From the NCBI GenBank assembly GCA_014192545.1, contig BJHL01000001.1:482380-546379 (forward strand): a stretch of 64,000 bases of DNA, given 5' to 3'. Below are positions 44,363 to 51,014 of this stretch, piece by piece. The notes beneath the pieces are model-generated. The model ran no database searches, had not been told where the DNA came from, and saw nothing but the letters and a program-made list of their open reading frames with translations. Each line of letters starts with the position of its first letter. Position 1 is the first letter of the stretch. Made by a program: the position numbers and the translations under genes. Source of the stretch: Phycisphaerae bacterium. GTDB lineage: Bacteria; Planctomycetota; Phycisphaerae; Phycisphaerales; UBA1924.

Positions 44363-44390
44363 AAGATATCGAAATTCCAGAATGCGCCAA
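44363..44390 (-). promoter_or_regulatory. Possible promoter of dockerin-like copy 1
   Basis: On the minus strand: TTGGCG, 16 bases, TATCTT, giving a leader of about 45 bases. It lies in the AT-rich 189-base gap shared with the divergent regulator-like gene, and just outside the duplicated block, so copy 2 lacks it. Confidence 0.35.
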
Positions 44391-44501
44391 GAACTATTTT
44401 AAAAACTTTTCAGAAATTGGACACCTATCGATACTAATCCCAACAAAAACCGTCTTGATCCCGCCCTCGCCGAGCGTGTTGTCCAGCGCGTACAAGTCAG
44501 T

Positions 44502-45614
44502 GTGACGGCGCTCGTCAACAGCTTGCCTGCCCGAAACAGGTCGGCGACGGGGCTGTCGCGTTGGTTGTCGCTCAAGGTGCCGCTGTGCTACCGGTTCATT
44601 GCCAGCGCGTCGGGTGGGGCGGATGCGAGTGCGGCACTGAAGGCGATGCCTGGGGTACAGGGGTTTCACATGGTTCTGGACGCGTGCGCGAAGGCGGAGG
44701 TGGAGCCGCATTTGCTGCAGCCGGTGTACGCCGCGGTCAATGAACTTGAGGATCTGATTGCCCAAGGCGGGGGCAGTCTGCGGAAGCTTTTGGATGAGCT
44801 CAACGCAGGCACGACGGCGGCAGACGAGGTTTCCCCCAGTGACAAGCACGAGGGACGGCGGGCGGTGTTTGAGCGCATGCGGAATCTGCTGGACTGCTCT
44901 ATGGAGGGGGTGGTGGCAGTGCGGATCTACAGCCCTGCGAAGGAGCCGATGTTCGCGGGTGATCTTGATCTGTGCGCTGCGCTGGGACGGGTGGGTTTCC
45001 TGCGTCGAACGGCGGCGATGCCATTTGTCCTGAGCATCAACGCCGATGGGTTTGCACAGATGCAGGCACAGCAGCAGACGTGCCTGATTGAAGAATTCTG
45101 TTCGAAACCGACTCCAAGAACCACGCTGGACTCACGCGATGACTCCACCATAGTGATCGTGGACATGGAGTTTGAGCAGCGGGCTCCGTTTGATGTGTTC
45201 GTCGGACCTCTGCGGGCGACACACCTGGGCGAAGACAGTCCGCTGGGATCTCAAATTTTCAGTCGGCTGGCGATCAACTGCCCGTCACGCTGGCTGCTTC
45301 ATGACATCTTTCTTCCGCGAGAGTGGATGGCCAACAAAATGTTGCGCACGGGCGTGTACATGAGTTCGGTGCAGACTTCGCACCGCCATGTGGCAGGGCA
45401 GTGGTACGCCCGTCTGCCGTTCACGCATACGCCTGGGATGCTGGGACGGGGTTTGGGGCAAGTCGACTCGGATCTGTATCCGCGCCAGCGGGAACTGTGC
45501 GAATGGACGTTCAAGGCCGCGGGGCTTGATCCGGCGGATTATGTCGGCTTCCGGCTTGAGGTACACTATCCCGTGCTGTTCACTTACTACACGTTCTTCA
45601 CAAGCGCGGAGTGA
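44502..45614 (+). CDS. Unrecognised protein with N-terminal HTH-like segment, paralogue of 49325
   Basis: 370 residues; not a family I recognise. It aligns along its length to the protein at 49325: an N-terminal helical segment (TGLSRWLSLKVPLCYRFIAS) matches the other's helix-turn-helix-like LVAHLGIDKSTASRVVRGL; then AALKAMPGVQGFHMVLDACA / TSLREFPSGEGLRSVVAACQ; RRAVFERMRNLLDCSMEGVV / RRAAFNSHCYLQGIWVEAAV; and a C-terminal LDPADYVGFRLEVHYPVLFT / WDPRDFERHRLEIEYPLAFV. The GTG at 44502 is the first canonical start, but the frame is open and protein-like from 44403 (LDPALAERVVQRVQ), so the true start may be non-canonical. It is probably a cytoplasmic DNA-binding regulator with a large sensor or effector domain. 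Divergent from copy 1 and convergent with copy 2 of the dockerin-like gene. Confidence 0.7.
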   Translation: MTALVNSLPARNRSATGLSRWLSLKVPLCYRFIASASGGADASAALKAMPGVQGFHMVLDACAKAEVEPHLLQPVYAAVNELEDLIAQGGGSLRKLLDELNAGTTAADEVSPSDKHEGRRAVFERMRNLLDCSMEGVVAVRIYSPAKEPMFAGDLDLCAALGRVGFLRRTAAMPFVLSINADGFAQMQAQQQTCLIEEFCSKPTPRTTLDSRDDSTIVIVDMEFEQRAPFDVFVGPLRATHLGEDSPLGSQIFSRLAINCPSRWLLHDIFLPREWMANKMLRTGVYMSSVQTSHRHVAGQWYARLPFTHTPGMLGRGLGQVDSDLYPRQRELCEWTFKAAGLDPADYVGFRLEVHYPVLFTYYTFFTSAE

Positions 45615-45658
45615 GCGAAGTCCGTCGCGTTGTGCCGCTTGCGTTCAAGCGATCAGCG

Positions 45659-47752
45659 TTACGGGCATTCGCCGCCAGCGAGGACGTTGAAGAAGTCGAT
45701 GACATCCTGGTCTTCGGGGAAGACATCGTTGTTGTTGAAGTCGATGTCGTTGCAGGCGGGGCAGTCAGCGCCGGCGAGAACGGCGAAGAAGTCAATGACG
45801 TCTTGGTTTTCGGGGAAAACCTCGTTGTTGTTGAAGTCGATGTCGTCGCACGTGGGACCACTGCCGCAGTTTGGATCCCCTGGGAGGCCCACTGTCACCA
45901 CCGCCGTACGACTCACAAACTCGCCGCATGCGATCGCGACGGCACGCACTGCAAAGCCGCTACCCGTCAGGAAGTTCGAGAACGTCACTGTGCTTGTATT
46001 CGTTCCGCTCACGTTGCCGATCGTCGCCACTTGGAAGATCAACTCGCCATCTTCAAGACGACGCCAAAAGAACCCGCCTTCGCCGTTGTCCCGACCAAAC
46101 TCCCAGGCCCAGCTCAGTGCGCCCTCGCTCGAAGCATTCGCTGTGAACGTCAGCGTGTTTGGGCCGCCACAGATCGTTTGGTCAGCAGGCTGCGTCGAGA
46201 ACGTTGCGCCGGCACAATCGCCGCTCACGGTTTCGAGCACCCACATGTTGCGGCCGCTGTCGCATGCCCAGCCGTCAAAGCTCGAAGGCAGCACGATGAT
46301 GCGATACGTGCCTGCATCAAGCCCGCGATTAATCGTGACTGGCGCGCAGAGGTCATCGAAGTAAAAGCCGTTGTCCACAAAGAACTCTGTGGTGCCAGAG
46401 CAGTCGCCGTCTCGCAAACTCTGCACAATCGCTGCTGCAGGCAACTGCGAGCGAAGCACAAGCCCCACATTGCGCCGCTCGCTGATGGTGAACTCAAACC
46501 AATCTTTATCACGAAGCTGGCCCGTACTGAAGAACGTGCCACTGAGCGTCTGTCCCAATGAAATCGTCTCAAACGCGGGCGGCGCGCTGTTGCACCCGCC
46601 GTTGTTGTCACTCCCACATGCTTCGCTTTCAGCAATCGCGCCCGCCGGAATCGTGAGCGGACATGCTGCAGGAATCATGCGGACAATGAGCCCCATGTCG
46701 CCCGTACCCCCAGCAAAGATGCCAAGCGAGAACAGAATCTCCTGCCCTTGCACTGCATCGAGAATGAAGAACACGCTATCATCAAAAACGATGCTTCCGC
46801 CTCCTGCGCACCGCAGCACGCTGCCGTTGCACGCGCTGTACTGCGTGAGGATGGGAGTCGCCGCACCACCCGCTCCGCCCGTCGCTTCGATGTAGACTTT
46901 GCCCGTGCTGGTTGGTGTGAAGCTAAACCAAATGTCCTTCGGCTGCAGCGCAGGCTCAGCAAAGGGATAGCAAGGCGTCGAAGCATCGTTGAGTGCTCCC
47001 GCGTTGCTGCCTTCCCACGCAGGCTCGCTCCCCACACTCTCTGTCAGCACGAGAGGCGACGAGCATTGGTCGTTGCTCGGGGGCGGGAGCGGCGTCGTGT
47101 TGCCTACGGAGAAGCTCAGATCAAACAAATCAAACGGAGAGAAGCTCACCGGAAAGCTGCCCGTCGTCGTCACGTTCCAGTTTGTTGCTCCAATTGTCGC
47201 GAGATTCGCAGGGCCCGCCACCACCGCAAGCCAATATGTGCCCGCCGCGAGCGTTGGGCCATCCTGCCCTTGCAGAGCAGGCGTATCAGGCGGATTGCGA
47301 AATGCTGTGCTGCCAAAGCTCAGCCCTGCTGCGATTCCAGGAGGAAAACTTCCGTCGGTATCGTCGCTCGCAATCAGGTTGCCCAGATTGTCGTAGAGCG
47401 CAATCAGCGGGTCCTTCGTGCTTGGGTCAGGCTCGGTGCTTGTGATGCGCGTGTCGATGTCAAAGAAAAGTTCGCCGCTGATGGGAGCCGTCAGCTCGAA
47501 GCGAATCCACTTCACCGTCACCGTCTCGCCTCCGGAAGGGTCAAACGCTCGGTCGGTGTCGCCCACATACTCCTGCGCGCTGGGAGGACTGGAAGGTGCC
47601 TCAAATGCGCCCGCATCGACGAACGTCGCGGGCTGCGCGAGCGCAGTACCTGCGGCCATGCTCACGATACCTACCAAACTCAGCAAAGCACCTTGAAGTT
47701 TGCCCGCAACACCAGACGCACTTCGAAACGATCTCGAACCGATATAATCCAT
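45659..47752 (-). CDS. Secreted multi-domain protein with two dockerin-like modules (copy 2)
   Basis: 697 residues, almost identical to the protein at 42216. The substitutions seen are E-to-A next to the last-but-one module (CPECND to CPACND) and loss of the final Gln. It has the same signal peptide, PPC-like blocks, Ig-like block and two dockerin-like modules. The ATG at 47752 keeps the AGGAG site. Only about 40 bases of the copy 1 upstream region are retained, so it probably depends on a different promoter or on read-through from the gene at 47861. Confidence 0.85.
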   Translation of the reverse strand: MDYIGSRSFRSASGVAGKLQGALLSLVGIVSMAAGTALAQPATFVDAGAFEAPSSPPSAQEYVGDTDRAFDPSGGETVTVKWIRFELTAPISGELFFDIDTRITSTEPDPSTKDPLIALYDNLGNLIASDDTDGSFPPGIAAGLSFGSTAFRNPPDTPALQGQDGPTLAAGTYWLAVVAGPANLATIGATNWNVTTTGSFPVSFSPFDLFDLSFSVGNTTPLPPPSNDQCSSPLVLTESVGSEPAWEGSNAGALNDASTPCYPFAEPALQPKDIWFSFTPTSTGKVYIEATGGAGGAATPILTQYSACNGSVLRCAGGGSIVFDDSVFFILDAVQGQEILFSLGIFAGGTGDMGLIVRMIPAACPLTIPAGAIAESEACGSDNNGGCNSAPPAFETISLGQTLSGTFFSTGQLRDKDWFEFTISERRNVGLVLRSQLPAAAIVQSLRDGDCSGTTEFFVDNGFYFDDLCAPVTINRGLDAGTYRIIVLPSSFDGWACDSGRNMWVLETVSGDCAGATFSTQPADQTICGGPNTLTFTANASSEGALSWAWEFGRDNGEGGFFWRRLEDGELIFQVATIGNVSGTNTSTVTFSNFLTGSGFAVRAVAIACGEFVSRTAVVTVGLPGDPNCGSGPTCDDIDFNNNEVFPENQDVIDFFAVLAGADCPACNDIDFNNNDVFPEDQDVIDFFNVLAGGECP

Positions 47753-47795
47753 GTCGAGCACTCCTATAAATCGCACTCCAGCACCAGCAACACAA
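45662..47795. repeat. Segmental duplication, copy 2
   Basis: Partner of 42222-44355. At its 3' side the flank (GCTTGCGTTCAAGCGATCAG, then CGTTACGGGCATTC) is instead shared with the 3' end of the third dockerin-like gene at 47840-47870. Copy 2 is therefore a mosaic of two sources. Confidence 0.9.
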
Positions 47796-47860
47796 CAATA
47801 CCACATCGTGCAGTAAACTTGAGAATGAGCGGTCTGCCGCTTGCGTTCAAGCGATCAGCG

Positions 47861-49186
47861 TTACGGGCATTCGCCGCCAGCGAGGACGTTGAAGAAGTCG
47901 ATGACATCCTGGTCTTCAGGGAAGACCCGGTTGTTGTTGAAGTCGATGTCGTTGCAGCTGGGGCAGTCGTCGCCAGCGAGGACGTTGAAGAAGGCAATCA
48001 CGTCCTGATCCTCGGGGAAGACGTCGTTGTTGTTGAAGTCGATGTCGTCGCAGCCAGTGGGAACTGTCAGATCAACAAAGAACGCTTGCTCTCTCCCCTG
48101 CGGATTGCGACCCTGACCCACGATCGACTTGCCGTCGCCCGAAATGTCGGTCGCTACCAGCAACTTCCACCCCGAAAGCGCCTCGCTCAGCCCGTAGGTC
48201 CACTCAAGCTCATTCTGCAGATCTCGAAAGCCCACGCCCGCTTTCCAGATCCACGCACGCGTGCCCGGAGTGCCGAACTGCAAATACTCGCCGACGACCA
48301 CCGACCCGTCGCGGCTCACCGCCCGAGCGAACGAACTGCCGAAGTTGCCCGGGGCGTCCTCATCGAGTGCCTGCACCCCCTCGGCCGCAGTCCAGCGGAA
48401 CGCCTTCATTTGAAAACTTTGCGCAAAGACGCCTACCGCCACCGACCCGTCAAAGTTCAGGTCATTCACACCCTGGAAGTTGCTGTCCGTCACCGGCAAG
48501 AGCAGCGTTGGAACCCCGTTGCGGATAATCACCGGCGCGTACCCATCATACTGGCCCGACATGGTCGCAATTTGCCGCGCCGAACCCGCGAGAACCTGGC
48601 CGTCACCGCTCATCGTGTTGAAGTAGTAATAGCCCGTCGGAACCTGCGCAGGCCGCGCAAATATCGTTCGCTGACCGGTCTGCGGCCGGAACGTGAACAT
48701 GTCGCCTTGGTCCGGGTAAATCCCTCGGATACCGCCGTACACCTGCGCATCGTCCGAAAGGCCAAAGAACAAGCTGTTCCAGATACCCTGTTCGTCACGC
48801 AGTTGCGGGATCAGATCCTCATACCCGTTCGCGGCCGACCACCGCCACGTGTCGCCGAGCACCACGCTCCCGTCCGCCGAGATGCCCACGGCCGGATAAA
48901 GCGACTGAAGCTCGGGCGTGATAACTACCGGGGCAGTGCCTGGAGACCATCGCACCACAAACCGCGGAATCGCCCCGTCGATGAACCCAGATTGGTACCC
49001 AAGACTTACCACAAACCGCCCGTCATCGCTGATGCGCACGCCGGAGTAACCACCTGAACCGCTCACGATGCAGACGTTCTGATTACACCCGGGCTCCTCG
49101 CCGATGCCGGGCATCGGAACAAACATCTGGGCGAGCACCGTGGTGCTGGTCATGACAATCGAAGCGAGCGCAAGAAACTGCTGCAT
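47861..49186 (-). CDS. Secreted HAF-repeat (propeller-like) protein with two dockerin-like modules
   Basis: 441 residues; ATG at 49186 with GGAGAG upstream. The signal peptide is MQQFLALASIVMTSTTVLAQ. The body is built of repeats of about 45 residues with the cores ISDDGRFVVSLGY, ISADGSVVLGDTW, MSGDGQVLAGSAR, LNFDGSVAVGVFA, VSRDGSVVVGEYL and ISGDGKSIVGQGR, the pattern of 'HAF' extracellular repeats that fold as a beta-propeller. Two dockerin-like modules follow (CDDIDFNNNDVFPEDQDV; CNDIDFNNNRVFPEDQDV). It is divergent from the second regulator-like gene across 138 bases. Confidence 0.82.
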   Translation of the reverse strand: MQQFLALASIVMTSTTVLAQMFVPMPGIGEEPGCNQNVCIVSGSGGYSGVRISDDGRFVVSLGYQSGFIDGAIPRFVVRWSPGTAPVVITPELQSLYPAVGISADGSVVLGDTWRWSAANGYEDLIPQLRDEQGIWNSLFFGLSDDAQVYGGIRGIYPDQGDMFTFRPQTGQRTIFARPAQVPTGYYYFNTMSGDGQVLAGSARQIATMSGQYDGYAPVIIRNGVPTLLLPVTDSNFQGVNDLNFDGSVAVGVFAQSFQMKAFRWTAAEGVQALDEDAPGNFGSSFARAVSRDGSVVVGEYLQFGTPGTRAWIWKAGVGFRDLQNELEWTYGLSEALSGWKLLVATDISGDGKSIVGQGRNPQGREQAFFVDLTVPTGCDDIDFNNNDVFPEDQDVIAFFNVLAGDDCPSCNDIDFNNNRVFPEDQDVIDFFNVLAGGECP

Positions 49187-49324
49187 GAGTGGGCTCTCCA
49201 AAGGAAAATGTGGGGTTCTACGCAGCCGACACATGTCTTTCGCAGCCCAGGACCGTCCAGATCTTCTCTAAGAGAAAATTTTCCCCAAATTCCATGGCCC
49301 GCCCCGTCGCGCTACCCTTATCCC

Positions 49325-50590
49325 GTGCCAGCCAAGACCCTCCAATCAGCCCTCCTTGCGACCACCACCGTCCGCCAAGAGATGCGAACACTCCTCGAGA
49401 GCGTCGGCATTCCCGCCCCCAGAGTCCGAGAACTCGTCGCGCATCTGGGTATCGACAAGTCCACCGCCAGCCGCGTCGTCCGAGGACTGTGCGCAACCGA
49501 TCCCGCTACCTCCCTGCGCGAATTCCCCTCTGGCGAAGGACTGCGATCCGTCGTCGCCGCGTGCCAGCAGCACGGAGTGACCGACGCCGACGCACGCCGT
49601 GCCAAACTTTGTATCGCCGCCCTCGAGTCCCAGATCCGCTCGCTGCCAGGCGGACGTGCCGGACTGGCCACCGTCCTCGTCGGCGCCACCCCCAACCGCT
49701 CTGGCGACCGAACCATCGCCTCCAGCGTCTCCCGCGAACGTGCCGCGCGACGAGCGGCATTCAACTCCCACTGCTACCTCCAAGGCATCTGGGTCGAGGC
49801 AGCCGTCCACGGTTGGTTCCTTCACCCTGGCACCGCCCCGGGCCGCGCGCACCAAGCGATGATGAACGCCACGGTCGGACTGCGCCGGTTGCGAACCGGC
49901 CCCCCGATTACCGTCGGTGGCGTGTACGGCTCACCCCTGAACGAGACCGCCCCGACACGCATCTGCCTCGACGGCAGACCCATCGGTGATGATCCCACCA
50001 GCGCGCTGCTGCGGGAATTCTGCGACGGCCCCGTGGACAGGCTGCGGGCGGAAAAGAACGACCGTGCGTACATCCTCTGGATGGACAGTAGCGACCCGCC
50101 GCTCGATACACCCGCCACGATCGCCCTCGGAATGAAGTACCTCGACTTCATTGAGACCCACAAGTCGGATCGCTTTCACTTCGCCGCCACGACCTACACG
50201 ATCCGAAGACCCACACGACTTCTGGTCATCGAGGTCCTCGTGCACGCCGACCTTGTCGGACTCGGCGGACCCAGCCTGCACATCACGCTCCTTCCGCAAA
50301 GTCTCCCCGATCCCATCGGCGGGCCGCCCCGCAATCGTCGCGAAATCCTCGATACGAATGCCGCGTTCGTGCCCATGGGACGCGGCTTCTCTCGCCCCGG
50401 CACGCCCCACAGCGACACCTACCTGCCGATGCTTCAGCACGCCATGCGCGAACTCGGTTGGGATCCCCGCGACTTCGAACGACACCGCCTCGAAATCGAA
50501 TACCCGCTCGCGTTCGTCGGCACACAGGTCTGGTTCGAACTCCAGGAATCCCCGCCCTCGGCAGGCGGCACAACTTCGAGAATCAGTTGA
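49325..50590 (+). CDS. Unrecognised protein with N-terminal helix-turn-helix, paralogue of 44502
   Basis: 421 residues from a GTG at 49325 (VPAKTLQSALLATTTVRQEM); the next start, ATG at 49382, is also possible. At residues 37-57 is a clear helix-turn-helix pattern, RELVAHLGIDKSTASRVVRG, with the STASRVV recognition helix seen in LacI- and MarR-like repressors. The roughly 350 residues that follow match no family I know, but align block by block to the protein at 44502. There is no signal peptide or membrane segment. It is divergent from the HAF-repeat dockerin-like gene. A terminator hairpin lies at 50858. Confidence 0.72.
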   Translation: MPAKTLQSALLATTTVRQEMRTLLESVGIPAPRVRELVAHLGIDKSTASRVVRGLCATDPATSLREFPSGEGLRSVVAACQQHGVTDADARRAKLCIAALESQIRSLPGGRAGLATVLVGATPNRSGDRTIASSVSRERAARRAAFNSHCYLQGIWVEAAVHGWFLHPGTAPGRAHQAMMNATVGLRRLRTGPPITVGGVYGSPLNETAPTRICLDGRPIGDDPTSALLREFCDGPVDRLRAEKNDRAYILWMDSSDPPLDTPATIALGMKYLDFIETHKSDRFHFAATTYTIRRPTRLLVIEVLVHADLVGLGGPSLHITLLPQSLPDPIGGPPRNRREILDTNAAFVPMGRGFSRPGTPHSDTYLPMLQHAMRELGWDPRDFERHRLEIEYPLAFVGTQVWFELQESPPSAGGTTSRIS

Positions 50591-50857
50591 CCACGTGCCA
50601 AAGGCTGCCGGCTTTGCTGCTGCATCTGGCGTACTGGAGTGGGCGGGGACATTGGTCCGATCGCCGCTGATAGTGGACGCGTCGGCACCAACGCGGACCA
50701 TGAGGCCACGCAGTTCTCGTGGCTGCTCGTTGCGCCGGCTCGCTGGGCCGAAACAAAGTGTGTGCGCGTGGTGACAAGCACCGATCACGATCTCGAAGAG
50801 ATGCGAATGTGCAAGATGTTCGTGCGTCACACGATGGCGTGCCACGCAAACCGCGCC

Positions 50858-50891
50858 AACGACCGCTGCTTTGAGCGGTCGGTGCGTCTTT
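50858..50891 (+). terminator. Probable terminator of the second regulator-like gene
   Basis: CGACCGCT-GCTTTG-AGCGGTCG, then GTGCGTCTTTT. A similar palindrome (CCGATCCGCTGCTTTGAGCG) stands at 32646, without a T-run. Confidence 0.65.
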
Positions 50892-50921
50892 TCGTATCTA
50901 CACAGGATTGTGGCTTCAATG

Positions 50922-50954
50922 AAAAATACCCCGTCGCGTGCAGGCGACGGGGTA
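50922..50954 (-). terminator. Intrinsic terminator of the gene at 51015
   Basis: Stem TACCCCGTCGC/GCGACGGGGTA, loop of six, followed on the minus strand by five T. Same hairpin as 42132-42162. Confidence 0.88.
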
Positions 50955-51014
50955 TTCATGTGTGAGAATAAGTCGAAGGCTTACGCCTTCGTGCTCTCAT
51001 GAGCGATCAGTCAA

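Larger units (their letters stand above)
50591..51014. other. Gap between the second regulator-like gene and the binding-protein-like gene
   Basis: 424 bases. It contains two terminators (next entries) and a stretch at 50640-50850 that reads as a Cys/His-containing frame on the plus strand but has no start signal. A 45-base tail next to the second terminator (GTGTGAGAATAAGTCGAAGG, CTTACGCCTTCGTG) is shared with 42168-42205. Confidence 0.5.

Noticed and set aside
42222-47795. Duplication caused by an insertion sequence
   Set aside because: No transposase and no terminal inverted repeats at the block ends.
46748-49057. 769-codon plus-strand frame across the second dockerin-like copy and the HAF-repeat gene
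   Set aside because: Antisense to two well-supported secreted proteins; low-complexity Arg/Ala/His composition.
50639-50965. Small plus-strand frame after the second regulator-like gene
   Set aside because: No ribosome binding site, runs through two terminator hairpins, and includes repeat sequence shared with 42168.
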